A stretch of DNA of 23,778 nucleotides from CAXRDE01 sp964342365 (GCA_964342365.1 CAYFGW010000045.1:1-23778); one strand, 5' to 3'; shown: positions 7,737 through 16,027, counted from the first letter of the stretch. Made by a program: numbers and translations. The notes: generated by a model from the sequence alone, not told the origin.

Positions 7737-8279
7737 ATGAAAATTTACCTTATAAAAAAGAAGCATTTTATTGGCGCGACACTCATGGTAACGTCATGGG
7801 TTTTTCCCGCTCAAAGTCAGGAAATAAAGCCAGCGAAAACACCGCTACACAGTCTAGAATTAGGAACTGGCTTAAATACTATTGTGCCTTACGCAAGCCT
7901 TCGTTATAACCAGCGTATCGCGCCCCACTGGGTAGCCAGCGGCGCATTCCAACTTGGCCCCGCTTTTACAAAAACCAGTACCCTTGCCCCTAACCCCGTC
8001 GGGACGCTGGGGCTCAAGTATTATTTTCTAGAAACGGGAACTTTCCAGCCCTTTCTACAGGCAGATTTCGGAGGAGGTTGGTCTCCTGATCGTGTCACAC
8101 CCACGAGCCAGGGTGAGATAGGTTTTTTTGGCCTGGTGGGTACCGGAGTAGACATCCTCTTTTCGCCCCACTGGGGACTCTCTGTGGCCTTACGTTCCAA
8201 TTTAAACTTGCTCAACGCTTCTTTTATGAGCGGAACACTTACCCTACGCCCGGAAATAGCTTCCGTGTGGCGTTTTTAA
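7737..8279 (+). CDS. Small outer-membrane beta-barrel protein
   Basis: 180 residues with a signal peptide at 1-28 (MKIYLIKKKH, hydrophobic core, likely cut after AQS). The mature part is built of alternating polar and hydrophobic strands with Gly and aromatic girdle residues (SLELGTGLNTIVPYASLRYNQ, PVGTLGLKYYF, GFFGLVGTGVDILF, WGLSVALRSNLNLL). It ends in Phe (VWRF), the usual C-terminal signal for barrel insertion. The size suggests eight strands, like OmpX/OmpA-type or porin-family proteins; the role is unknown. A strong AAAGGAGA site lies about 13 bases before ATG 7737. It converges on the aminopeptidase gene with a 15-base gap. Confidence 0.75.
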   Translation: MKIYLIKKKHFIGATLMVTSWVFPAQSQEIKPAKTPLHSLELGTGLNTIVPYASLRYNQRIAPHWVASGAFQLGPAFTKTSTLAPNPVGTLGLKYYFLETGTFQPFLQADFGGGWSPDRVTPTSQGEIGFFGLVGTGVDILFSPHWGLSVALRSNLNLLNASFMSGTLTLRPEIASVWRF

Positions 8280-8294
8280 AGCGTATAAGACACG

Positions 8295-9374
8295 TCAGGG
8301 CGCGGTGTCCTGAAAGTGGGTTAACACGTCGTCGCGCTGCAAAAACTCCATCATTTTGGGAATGTCTTCACCCAGTTCCTGATAAATTTTTTCCAGTTTG
8401 TCCTGCACAGTGTTGTAGTGCAGATAAGACATGAGCAGGGCGTTATTCCAGTCCTGTTTTTCAAAGCCTGCGTAGCCAGGGGACTGAATTTGCGGCAGCA
8501 CAGTGTCCACATATTCTTTTTTCATGGTGTTAATGAGGGTTACCTTTTGCTCGCGCTTGTTGGCGTCAAAGGCGTCGCTGTCGTAAACCGCTTTAAGTTT
8601 TTTGGCCACTTTTCTCAAAAAGTCCGCAAAGATTTTCTGGTCTTTGAGCTTGCGAATGGCCTGCTTGTATTTATCGGATCCTTTGCCGTATTTGCGGGCA
8701 TAAAAACGCTGGGCCCCTTTGTTTCCTATAAAGTTAGCCATATTTTCGTTGAAGGTCACTTCGCCGGGCACCCAGTGGGTGGCGTGTACGCTTTCATGAA
8801 TAATGGTGTTGACCAGGTAATACTCACCGTACTGCATCATGGTGGACAGCAACGGGTCTTCAAACCATCCCAGGGTACTGTAGGCGGGACTGGCGCGAAA
8901 GTGGGTTTCGTAGCCTTCGGCCTTTAAGCGCGCCTCATCGGCTTTGCCCATCTCGATATCAAAATACCCTTTATAAGGTACCGTACCCACCACGGGAAAC
9001 CACCAGGTTTTGGACTCCATCTTTAAAGGCGGTGAGGCGGTTAACACCATCACCAAATAGTCCCGCTTGAGGTCTAAATACTTCTGATAATTGCGTGTGG
9101 GACTGAGTTTAAGTTCTTGTTCGGCAAAGGTTTTTACCTCCTGGACCAGGCGCAGATTGGCTTTTAGTTCCTCACTTGTGCTATTGTCTTCGAGGTATTG
9201 GGCCACGGGTTCGCCCTCAAAGAGGAGCTGCATTTGCCCTTCCACGGACTGCTGTAAATACGCGGCTGAATTGGGAAACATGGCGATCCACACGCCGCCT
9301 ACCACCAGGGTCAGTGTTACAAAAAACGCTAACATTTTAAGGCTTCCTTTCCACAGGCGCTTGAACAGCTTCAA
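8295..9374 (-). CDS. Putative zinc aminopeptidase (DUF2265/PF10023-like)
   Basis: 359 residues with an N-terminal membrane anchor or signal (residues 15-32). The zinc motif HESVHATHW has HESVH at 193-197, and a third ligand is likely Glu210 in FNENMANFIG. The pattern GYFD, RLKAEGYET, SPAYSTLGWFEDPLLSTM before the motif is typical of the predicted aminopeptidase family found in many Gram-negatives, usually about 340-370 residues. It probably acts on the outer face of the inner membrane. Its ATG overlaps the udk stop by four bases, so it is the last gene of the - strand unit. A short GACAC/GTGTC inverted repeat spans its stop but lacks a good T run. Confidence 0.8.
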   Translation of the reverse strand: MKLFKRLWKGSLKMLAFFVTLTLVVGGVWIAMFPNSAAYLQQSVEGQMQLLFEGEPVAQYLEDNSTSEELKANLRLVQEVKTFAEQELKLSPTRNYQKYLDLKRDYLVMVLTASPPLKMESKTWWFPVVGTVPYKGYFDIEMGKADEARLKAEGYETHFRASPAYSTLGWFEDPLLSTMMQYGEYYLVNTIIHESVHATHWVPGEVTFNENMANFIGNKGAQRFYARKYGKGSDKYKQAIRKLKDQKIFADFLRKVAKKLKAVYDSDAFDANKREQKVTLINTMKKEYVDTVLPQIQSPGYAGFEKQDWNNALLMSYLHYNTVQDKLEKIYQELGEDIPKMMEFLQRDDVLTHFQDTAP

Positions 9375-9982
9375 AGGAGATCGCGCACCTTGGTAATCAG
9401 TAGATCCATGGCCACTTTATTACTACCCCCTTCCGGGATCACAATGTCCGCAAAACGACGGGTGGGTTCTAAGTACTGCTGGTGCATGGGCCGTACGGTC
9501 TCCACGTACTGTTGCAGTACAAATTCCAGAGAACGGCCCCGCTCTAATACGTCACGACGCAGTCGACGAATAATACGAATGTCCGCGTCGGTATCTACAT
9601 AAATTTTAATATCCAGCAAATCTCGCAGGTCAGGGTCCGCCAGCACCAAAATACCCTCCACCAGAATCACGGTGCGGGGTTCTACGGTTTTGGCGCCCAC
9701 GCGGGTAAAGCTTTTAAATTCATACAGCGGTTGTTCTACGGTTTCGCCCCGCTTGAGGGCACTTAAATGCTCAACAAAAAGCTGGTTATCAAAGGCGTCC
9801 GGGTGGTCAAAATTGAGCTGGGAGCGCACGTCAAAGGGCAAATGCCCCAGGTCCTTGTAATAGGAGTCTTGTTGGATGTATGTGACTTGCTCCGGACCCA
9901 CCGTTTCAATTACGTTGCGGGCCACTGTGGATTTTCCGGAACCGGATCCTCCGGTTACGCCAATAAAATGTACGTCTGTCAT
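9371..9982 (-). CDS. udk: Uridine kinase
   Basis: 203 residues, the normal length. The Walker A motif is GGSGSGKS (residues 11-18). It also has QQDSYYKDLGHLPF, the NFDHPDAFD substrate loop, VILVEGILVLAD, IYVDTDADIRIIRRLRRD, and a C-terminal IVIPEGGSNKVAMDLL. The enzyme phosphorylates uridine and cytidine in pyrimidine salvage in the cytoplasm. ATG at 9982 has a purine-rich AAGAGAAGAAAG upstream. The gene lies 50 bases after the ABC permease stop, the gap being filled by a tandem repeat, and it overlaps the aminopeptidase start by four bases. Confidence 0.96.
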   Translation of the reverse strand: MTDVHFIGVTGGSGSGKSTVARNVIETVGPEQVTYIQQDSYYKDLGHLPFDVRSQLNFDHPDAFDNQLFVEHLSALKRGETVEQPLYEFKSFTRVGAKTVEPRTVILVEGILVLADPDLRDLLDIKIYVDTDADIRIIRRLRRDVLERGRSLEFVLQQYVETVRPMHQQYLEPTRRFADIVIPEGGSNKVAMDLLITKVRDLL

Positions 9983-10000
9983 GGTCTTGTCTTTCTTCTC

Positions 10001-10048
10001 TTACTTTAAACGGGTTTTACTTTAAGCGCGTCTTACTTCAAACGAGGA
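10001..10048 (-). repeat. Three 16-bp tandem repeats across the ABC permease stop codon
   Basis: On the - strand three 16-base units follow each other (plus-strand 10033-10048, 10017-10032, 10001-10016). They end CGTTTGAAGTAA, CGCTTAAAGTAA and CGTTTAAAGTAA. The first holds the true last codons and stop of the permease (Arg-Leu-Lys-stop); the other two repeat them downstream in shifted frames. It is a small diverged triplication between the permease stop and udk. Confidence 0.75.
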
Positions 10049-11286
10049 TCCAGCGCATCTCTCACCCCGTCACCAAAGAGATTAAAGGCAAACACGGTAA
10101 TGGCAATGGCCAGACCCGGAATCAGTGGGATGAGAGGGGCATCGCGGAAAAAGCCCAGGCTTTCGTTGATCATACTGCCCCAGCTAGAGGTGGGCGCTTT
10201 GACCCCAAAACCCAGAAAGCTGAGGGAGGCTTCCGTCATGATCGCACCCGCAATCCCCATGGTGCCCACCACGATAATGGGAGCAATGACGTTGGGCAAA
10301 ATATGGCGAAACATAATATAGCTGTCTTTGGCTCCCAGTGAACGGGCGGCTTCCACAAACTCCATTTCTCTGACGGTGAGCACCTGTGAACGCACCAGAC
10401 GGGCATACTGGGTCCAGCTCACCACGGAAATGGCCGCACAAATAAAGAGCACCTCTGGTGACAAGCCCCACTCGCCCATGAGTTGGAAAAAGGCGATTTC
10501 ATTGGGGTTTATGACGGCACGAATGGCCATGACCAGTAATAGATCAGGAAACGCCATCATAATATCGGTGATACGCATAATAGTGCCGTCTACCCAGCCT
10601 CCAAAGTAGCCGGACATGAGTCCCAGCACGGAGCCAATGGCCACTGCAAAACCCACCGCCAGAATACCCACCTGTAAAGAGACCCGCGCGCCAAAAATCA
10701 GTCGGCTTAGAATATCCCGGCCGCTGGCATCGGTACCCATGGGGAAACTATGGGTGTTTTTGATGCTTACGCTTTCAATAGGAATACTTAAAGTGCTGAG
10801 GTCTTTTCCCACGGGCGCAATTTGAATATTGGCCGGGGCTTTGGCCATGTCAGGTACACGAGGGTTCACATCAAAGGTCACACTTTTCTCGCCTGCTTTG
10901 AAGCCTACGTTTTGACGGGTGGTAAATACCAGGCTTTCATCGGGGGTCTCAAAACGAATGGTGGAAGGCACGGAATAGTCCCGTACGGGTGCTTCTGTTA
11001 AGGTCATGGTGATGGCCTTGCCGTGGGCACCAATGGGCAGGGGCAGACCAAAAGAGGAGGTGCCGCTGGTGTACTGTTTGTCAGGATCATGAGGGCTCAA
11101 TACGCTGGCCAGAAGGGCCACAGCCACCAGCAGCAGAATCACCACGCCACCAAAGACGGCAATTTTGTCTTTGAGTAAGCGTTTCCAGGCTTCTACCCAG
11201 AGACTTTCTCCCCCTTCGGGGCCGCCGCCTCCTTTGGGATCCATTGGTTGTAACTCAGCTGTGGCCATACCCAGGCTAGAACTCAT
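10033..11286 (-). CDS. DppC/OppC-type ABC transporter permease with large insertion
   Basis: The start is ATG at 11286 with AAGGAG six bases upstream; an upstream in-frame GTG at 11337 overlaps mreD and is unlikely. This gives 417 residues against about 290-310 for the family. A Pro/Gly-rich N-terminus and TM1 (about 43-64) are followed by SPHDPDKQY. A beta-rich stretch of roughly 105 residues then precedes GTDASGRDILSRLIFGARVSL (184 onward). The permease domain has five more helices and the EAA loop EAARSLGAKDSYIMFRHILPN. It belongs to importers of peptides or nickel. No partner permease, ATPase or binding protein is encoded nearby. It lies 25 bases after mreD. Confidence 0.88.
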   Translation of the reverse strand: MSSSLGMATAELQPMDPKGGGGPEGGESLWVEAWKRLLKDKIAVFGGVVILLLVAVALLASVLSPHDPDKQYTSGTSSFGLPLPIGAHGKAITMTLTEAPVRDYSVPSTIRFETPDESLVFTTRQNVGFKAGEKSVTFDVNPRVPDMAKAPANIQIAPVGKDLSTLSIPIESVSIKNTHSFPMGTDASGRDILSRLIFGARVSLQVGILAVGFAVAIGSVLGLMSGYFGGWVDGTIMRITDIMMAFPDLLLVMAIRAVINPNEIAFFQLMGEWGLSPEVLFICAAISVVSWTQYARLVRSQVLTVREMEFVEAARSLGAKDSYIMFRHILPNVIAPIIVVGTMGIAGAIMTEASLSFLGFGVKAPTSSWGSMINESLGFFRDAPLIPLIPGLAIAITVFAFNLFGDGVRDALDPRLK

Positions 11287-11311
11287 AAGTGACTCCTTCG
11301 TTTGCTCTAGT

Positions 11312-11839
11312 TTACCCCAGATTGCCCCGCATCGCATCCTCTAAGTAGTGACTTTCCTGATAATGCAGCAGGTTCAACACAAAGCGAATCGGTGCGTACA
11401 ACATCATACCCAATAGCGTGTTCCAACCCAGTGAGGGCAAGAGCCCCTGCCAGAATAAAACGCCTGCGCCTGTGTAGCGCAAACCAAAATACAGGCCCAG
11501 CAGCATTTCAAAAACCAGGATAGAGCCGACCAGCATCGCCAGACAGCGTAAAAAGGTAAAGCTTTTTTGTTTCCCCGGCTGTGCCAGGGGGATTTGTGCC
11601 GTGGCGAGGGTGGCCAGTACGGTGAGTATGCCTTCTCCAATCAACAGGTCCATCAGCAGCACCACGAAGGCCAGCATCCAGTAAAAGGTCAGACGGGGCG
11701 CAAACCAGAGCACGAGCACGCCCGTGACCAGCACCAGGAGTGGGGGCCCCTGTAAGCCCGGTAGTAGTCCAGGGGACCAGGTCATTTGAATCAGGGCCAT
11801 GAATCCCAGCAGCGTGCAAATTCCTATGCTCTGCAGCAT
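11312..11839 (-). CDS. mreD: Rod shape-determining protein MreD
   Basis: 175 residues, strongly hydrophobic with about five to six membrane helices, the usual MreD size and character. Sequence conservation in MreD is low, so the call rests largely on its place: ATG at 11839 overlaps the mreC stop by one base (TGATG), in the order mreB-mreC-mreD. MreD sits in the inner membrane and links the MreBC scaffold to the cell-wall elongation machinery. Confidence 0.85.
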   Translation of the reverse strand: MLQSIGICTLLGFMALIQMTWSPGLLPGLQGPPLLVLVTGVLVLWFAPRLTFYWMLAFVVLLMDLLIGEGILTVLATLATAQIPLAQPGKQKSFTFLRCLAMLVGSILVFEMLLGLYFGLRYTGAGVLFWQGLLPSLGWNTLLGMMLYAPIRFVLNLLHYQESHYLEDAMRGNLG

Positions 11840-12702
11840 CAGGGTGCCTCCGTCTGGCTTTCGGACGGGCTTTCTAATGCGTTGTCTAATGTGTTGTCTA
11901 AATCCGGCACCAGAACCACTACAAATTGCAATGGATCTTGCAGTGCGCTGAGTTCCACCGTGGCTTCTGGCGTGGGCATGGCTGCTTTTTTACGCAATGT
12001 CAGCACTTTTCCCAGTATCAGCCCCGCAGGGTACACACCGCCGAGTCCTGAAGTGACCACGGGATCTCCTGAGTGCAGCTGGGCAAAATTTTGCAAATAG
12101 CGCAGGTGAGCAGGCTGAGAGCGATAGCGACCCGAAAGCACCCCCGGCGTCTGGTTTTTGCCCGTTAAACAGGACACCAGAGAATCAGGATGAGAAATCA
12201 GCTGAATGCGAGCCGTGCGAGCGGTCACCTCAATGACTTTTCCCACCACGCCCTTGCCGCTGAGGGCCACCTGATTCACCGCCAGTCCTTCTTCAAATCC
12301 TTTGTTAATGGTGAGGGTCTCGTACCATTGGTGGGGAGCTCTTAACACCACTTCCGCGGTGATTTTTTGAAAGGAGGCGGGCGCTTTTAACGCCAGTAAA
12401 GCTCGCAGTTCCTGATTTTCTTCCGCAATGCGGCCTATGGCGGCCAGTTGGTTGTACAAGCGCAAGTTCTGGGCTTCTAATTGACGCACCTGCGCGTCAC
12501 GATGCTCTTCCTGCCAGGCAAACCAGAAACTGCCCGGATTCAAGTAGCGATTGCCCCAGGCAATGATCGGCTGGGTCTGGTCGAGGATGACAGGCATTAA
12601 ACTCTGCCGAAAAAGCCACAGCGCTGACACCATAATCATCAGAATCAGGGCGGTAATGCCGCGATAGGAGCGGCGTGGAGAAAGTAAGGGGCCCGTCTTC
12701 AC
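11839..12702 (-). CDS. mreC: Rod shape-determining protein MreC
   Basis: 287 residues. There is one N-terminal membrane helix (about 15-30), a coiled coil (about 65-105, EEHRDAQVRQLEAQNLRLYNQ, EENQELRALL) and then the MreC beta-barrel domain (VVLRAPHQWYETLTINKG, VGKVIEVTARTARIQLISHP, GDPVVTSGLGGVYPAGLILGKV). The last 25 residues are acidic and Ser/Pro-rich. It acts in the periplasm, joining MreB, MreD and the PBP2-RodA synthase. Its start overlaps the mreB stop by four bases. Confidence 0.95.
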   Translation of the reverse strand: MKTGPLLSPRRSYRGITALILMIMVSALWLFRQSLMPVILDQTQPIIAWGNRYLNPGSFWFAWQEEHRDAQVRQLEAQNLRLYNQLAAIGRIAEENQELRALLALKAPASFQKITAEVVLRAPHQWYETLTINKGFEEGLAVNQVALSGKGVVGKVIEVTARTARIQLISHPDSLVSCLTGKNQTPGVLSGRYRSQPAHLRYLQNFAQLHSGDPVVTSGLGGVYPAGLILGKVLTLRKKAAMPTPEATVELSALQDPLQFVVVLVPDLDNTLDNALESPSESQTEAP

Positions 12703-13766
12703 GACAGATGTTTAAATCCCAGCAGGGTGGACCAGGCATTTTCGTTGGGACGCGCAATTTCTTCTAAGACCCTTCCGCAGCCCTGGGCTACACAGAGCAT
12801 GGGGTTTTCTGCCACATGCACGGGCACCTGGGCCGAATGACTCAGTAAACGATCCAGTCCGGTTAAGTGGGCTCCACCGCCAGCCAGCACAATGCCTCTG
12901 TCCATAATGTCAGCGGCCAGCTCAGGGGGCGCTTTTTCGAGGGTTCTGAGCACGCAGTCTACAATGGCTTTTAAAGGCTCTTGTAAGGCTTCTCGAATTT
13001 CTTCATCGCCAATTTCAAGAGAACTGGGTAATCCCGTATTGACGTGTAGACCTCGAATTTGCATGGATACAGGCTCTGCCAGAGGCCAGGCGGAGCCAAT
13101 CCTGATTTTTACGTCCTCGGCGGTGCGTTCGCCAATCATTAAGCTGTGCTGCTTGCGCAGATACTGAATAATGGCGTCGTTCAGGTCATCTCCGGCCACC
13201 CCCAGCGATTCACAGCTTACAATGCGGCCAATGGAAATCACCGCCACTTCGGTAGTGCCCCCCCCAATATCCACAATCATATTCCCGGTGGGTTCTAAGA
13301 CCGGAAGTCCCGCACCCACTGCAGCAGCCAGCGGTTCTGGCACCAGACGCACTTCCGTTTGAAAGCCGGTGCCGGCTTTTTCAGCGGTTTCGCGCACGAT
13401 TTGTTCTTCCACCTGGGTAATGCCGGAGGGGACGCCAATCACCATACGGGTGCGGGCTACAAAACCTCTGCCCTGCTGCACTTTGGCCAAAAAGTAAGAG
13501 ATCATCATTTTTGAGGCGCGAAAGTCCGCGATGACGCCTTCTTTGAGGGGGCGAATGGCCTCAATGCTTTCGGGGGTGCGGCCCAGCATGATTTTGGCTT
13601 CTTCCCCTACTTTAATGGGTTTACCGGTTTTCTGGTCAATGGCCACCACGGAGGGTTCGTCCAGCACAATGCCGCGCCCTTTTACGTAAACCAGAGTATT
13701 TGCCGTACCCAGGTCCATGCCAATATCCAGAGACACCGGGTTAAGTATGCGATTCCAAAACGTCAT
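12699..13766 (-). CDS. mreB: Rod shape-determining protein MreB (bacterial actin)
   Basis: 355 residues, near the usual 340-350. Actin-fold ATP motifs are all present: GMDLGTANTLVYVKGRGIVLDEPSVVA (phosphate 1, residues 16 on), VDIGGGTTEVAVIS (phosphate 2) and GIVLAGGGAHLTGLDRLL (adenosine). IGVPSGITQVE and LVPEPLAAAVGAG are standard MreB segments. The N-terminus (FWNRIL) could be the membrane-binding amphipathic helix. MreB forms filaments under the inner membrane that guide cell-wall elongation. The gene starts 26 bases inside the radC 3' end, so expression is probably coupled. Confidence 0.98.
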   Translation of the reverse strand: MTFWNRILNPVSLDIGMDLGTANTLVYVKGRGIVLDEPSVVAIDQKTGKPIKVGEEAKIMLGRTPESIEAIRPLKEGVIADFRASKMMISYFLAKVQQGRGFVARTRMVIGVPSGITQVEEQIVRETAEKAGTGFQTEVRLVPEPLAAAVGAGLPVLEPTGNMIVDIGGGTTEVAVISIGRIVSCESLGVAGDDLNDAIIQYLRKQHSLMIGERTAEDVKIRIGSAWPLAEPVSMQIRGLHVNTGLPSSLEIGDEEIREALQEPLKAIVDCVLRTLEKAPPELAADIMDRGIVLAGGGAHLTGLDRLLSHSAQVPVHVAENPMLCVAQGCGRVLEEIARPNENAWSTLLGFKHLS

Positions 13767-14469
13767 GCGTATTCCATAGCCAGGACTCTCTTTCTCTCAA
13801 ACTGTAAAAATCCTGTCGACCCAGAATGAGATGGTCCAGTAAGTTGATTCCCATCAGTTTACCGCAGCGCACCAGCTGTCGGGTAGTTTGTCGGTCCTCA
13901 GGACTGGGAGTGGGATCGCCGCTGGGGTGGTTGTGAGCCGCGAAAAAAGCGAAGGCTCCGAAGGCCAGCGCCTGTTGAAAAATTTCTCGCGGATGTACCA
14001 GGGTGCTGTTCATGAGCCCTTTGGTAATGATTTGTTGCCCCATAAAGCGGTTTTTCGTGTCCACAAACACCACCAGAAAATGCTCTTGCTTCTGATAACT
14101 GAGTCGGGGTTGTAAAAAAGTAAACAGCTCTTCTGGTGACCCCAGGGGCGTTCGCACAGGGGTGGCGGCTTCTGTGACCCGTCGTCCCAGTTCCAGGGCG
14201 GCAATTAAGCGGCCGGCTTTGACCGGTCCTAAACCCGGTACACAGCACAACTGTCGTAAAGACATATGACTCAGTTGGCCTAAGTCCCCTTCGGGTAAAC
14301 TGAGTAAGAGTGAGTGGGCTAGATCAAGGGCGGTTTGCCGGGCTGTACCTGTGCCTAGCAAAAGGGCGAGAAGTTCTTTGGGCGATAGTTTTTCGGGCCC
14401 CACCTGCTGTAAGCGCTCGCGGGGCTTGAGCATGTCGGGGTAATCTTTTAAAGGAATATGTACGTTCAT
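13741..14469 (-). CDS. radC: RadC family protein (JAB-domain)
   Basis: From ATG at 14469 the product has 242 residues and begins MNVHIPLKDYPDMLKPRERL, which matches where the family's PRERL segment normally sits. ATG 14505 or GTG 14511 would add 12-14 residues. A helix-hairpin-helix region (VPGLGPVKAGRLIAALELGRR) precedes the JAB/MPN metalloprotease-like domain with HNHPSGDPTPSPED, which holds the His-x-His and Asp zinc ligands. The biochemical role of RadC is not settled; an old link to DNA repair has been questioned. It heads the radC-mreBCD unit, an order well known from Firmicutes. No ribosome site is obvious. Confidence 0.93.
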   Translation of the reverse strand: MNVHIPLKDYPDMLKPRERLQQVGPEKLSPKELLALLLGTGTARQTALDLAHSLLLSLPEGDLGQLSHMSLRQLCCVPGLGPVKAGRLIAALELGRRVTEAATPVRTPLGSPEELFTFLQPRLSYQKQEHFLVVFVDTKNRFMGQQIITKGLMNSTLVHPREIFQQALAFGAFAFFAAHNHPSGDPTPSPEDRQTTRQLVRCGKLMGINLLDHLILGRQDFYSLRERESWLWNTHDVLESHT

Positions 14470-14509
14470 GGGCTCAGCGTAACCGTGCACATGAATAACG
14501 TCCATGAAC
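14464..14509 (-). promoter_or_regulatory. Hairpin over the candidate radC start codons
   Basis: In the - strand transcript GTTCATGG (14509-14502) and CCATGAAC (14471-14464) are perfect 8-bp inverted arms around a 30-base loop, with two further G-U pairs possible outside. The left arm contains the ATG at 14505 and the right arm the ATG at 14469, so both start codons would be paired when the stem forms. Confidence 0.45.
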
Positions 14510-14655
14510 ACTTTTTGAACGTTTTGGATTAGGAGTCTCTTGCAACAGGTAATTCTGTGTCTAAAGTCCCTCTATATTAAGTACTTGACTTGAGTACTGA
14601 CGGAGATGATTCAGAACGAAATGTGGTTGTTGAAAGCGGTAGAAGCATTTGTTCC

Positions 14656-15465
14656 TTACTTTCTGTAAGTTGAAATAGATCCACCCATCAGATACTTGAA
14701 TTCCACACGAGCTGTTTTTGCCGCCGGGTTTGCCGTCATCATTGCTTTAAAAGGCGATGTCTGATTTGGCAGAATTGGGTTATATTCTATAATGGCAGCA
14801 TCTGTGCTAATCATTTCTCCAGCAGCATCAAATGTTGAAAATAAAACCTCTACATTTTTCATTTTGGAATCGGAAATATTTTTAACCCTTCCCTCTGCAA
14901 TAAAGTATCCGTGTCTGCTGTTCCAGCCCCAGTCTATGAGTTCTAGATCAGACCCAGCTCTGGCAGCTTTTTCTTGAGCCTTTTTTTTGAGACTAACATT
15001 TTTTATTTGCATGGTTTTTGCTTGATTGGAGTAATCTGTATTTGAATAGTCTGCCAATATAATTTTCAACTTGTTGTCTGATTTTTCAAAATCTCCACTC
15101 TCCGATAGTTTGGATGCTTGATCGAGATAGTCTTTTGCTATGTGGTTGTTATTGTCTGCCATAATCTTTTTTGCCTCAGTTTTTAGACTGCTGCTCGGAA
15201 ATTTCTCAATCATTTCTTTGAGTTTTTGATTTGACTCAGAGTAATGGCTGAATTTTCTGTCGTGCACTGCTTGCTGGTAGTAGTATTGGTCGGTCCGTTT
15301 TAATTTCTCTAATTCTTTTTCTAAGTTGGACTTCTCTGCCTCTACAGCTTTTAGACGATCTCCCAGCTGTGCGGATAATTCTTTTTCTGCCTCTAGCTCT
15401 TCTTTTAAGGCTCCTGAGCAGCTTGATAAAAAACATAAGCTCAACATTAAAGCTATTTTCTTCAT
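14656..15465 (-). CDS. Lipoprotein with coiled coil, TPR-like helices and FxLYD-like domain
   Basis: 269 residues with a lipobox (LSSC, Cys16) and GGAG upstream of ATG 15465. Residues about 20-57 are a charged coiled coil (EELEAEKELSAQL, EKSNLEKELEKL). Residues 60-150 are helical pairs like those in tetratricopeptide/BamD proteins (QQAVHDRKFSHYSESNQKLKEMIEKFP and AKDYLDQASKLSESGDFEKSDNKLKII). The C-terminal part (HGYFIAEGRVKNISDSKMKNVEVLFSTFDAAGEMI) fits the FxLYD/DUF3426-type beta-sandwich. It should be attached to a membrane facing the periplasm. Function unknown. The gene is AT-richer than the mre cluster, and a 144-base gap to radC holds an imperfect AGTACT repeat at 14580-14600 but no gene. 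Confidence 0.75.
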   Translation of the reverse strand: MKKIALMLSLCFLSSCSGALKEELEAEKELSAQLGDRLKAVEAEKSNLEKELEKLKRTDQYYYQQAVHDRKFSHYSESNQKLKEMIEKFPSSSLKTEAKKIMADNNNHIAKDYLDQASKLSESGDFEKSDNKLKIILADYSNTDYSNQAKTMQIKNVSLKKKAQEKAARAGSDLELIDWGWNSRHGYFIAEGRVKNISDSKMKNVEVLFSTFDAAGEMISTDAAIIEYNPILPNQTSPFKAMMTANPAAKTARVEFKYLMGGSISTYRK

Positions 15466-15501
15466 TTACGTTCTCCTTAATGAAAAGACTACCGCAACAA
15501 T

Positions 15502-15897
15502 GTGTATTTTTCGTGTGGAAAAATCTCGCGACTGGTTAAAAAACGATCAAAAGACGGGGATACACAAAAGCTCGAAATGGGTAGCGGCTGTGAAAAAACG
15601 GTTCTGTTTTATGATCAAGGTAATTTTGCGTATACGGTAGATGCTGTTGAAAAAAATGTGACTGCCATACAAATATCTAAATCTGGATATAAAGTAGCAT
15701 TTGAAAATATCGACATATCCATTGGAGACCACGCCTCTAAAGTATTAAAACAATTAGGAAAAAGTCACGGGTTTGAAAGAGAGAGGATGGGGCACAGCGG
15801 ATATAAAGAGATGCTTAAATACAATGAATACGGATTGTCTTTTGGAACTAATCCTCAAGATGAGATCATATCAATGGTTGTATGGAAGTTAGAGTAA
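15502..15897 (+). CDS. Small hypothetical protein, C-terminus BamE/SmpA-like
   Basis: 131 residues from GTG at 15502; ATG at 15577 would give 106 residues, and neither has a convincing ribosome site. The C-terminal part IDISIGDHASKVLKQLGKS, then YKEMLKYNEYGLSFGTN, and IISMVVWKL, follows the pattern 'G.s...V...LG.p...Y...gl.fg....I..I.v' seen in BamE/SmpA-like and related domains. No signal peptide is visible in this frame, while the first 46 codons of the next frame (ATG 15500) are also open to 15640. A frameshift or decayed 5' end is therefore possible. AT-rich codon use suggests acquired DNA. Confidence 0.45.
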   Translation: MYFSCGKISRLVKKRSKDGDTQKLEMGSGCEKTVLFYDQGNFAYTVDAVEKNVTAIQISKSGYKVAFENIDISIGDHASKVLKQLGKSHGFERERMGHSGYKEMLKYNEYGLSFGTNPQDEIISMVVWKLE

Positions 15898-16027
15898 GAT
15901 TTTGCTTTAATACACCGCAAAGGCCTGTTTATTTAAGCTGTAGTTTTTGAGAAAATGTCAAAAAATTATTGGGCGTGTAAAATAGCTTATATTGAAAGTT
16001 ACTCTCATTTGTCTAAAAAACGGGAAA

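Noticed and set aside
8289..8308. GACAC/GTGTC inverted repeat as a terminator for the aminopeptidase
   Set aside because: The stem is only 5 bp, overlaps the stop codon and has no T run on the - strand.
8418..8927. 169-codon + strand frame opposite the aminopeptidase
   Set aside because: The - strand frame carries the HESVH zinc motif and family pattern; this frame is its shadow.
14578..14602. AGTACT repeats and TTGACT as a promoter upstream of radC or the lipoprotein
   Set aside because: No matching -10 box at proper distance on either strand.
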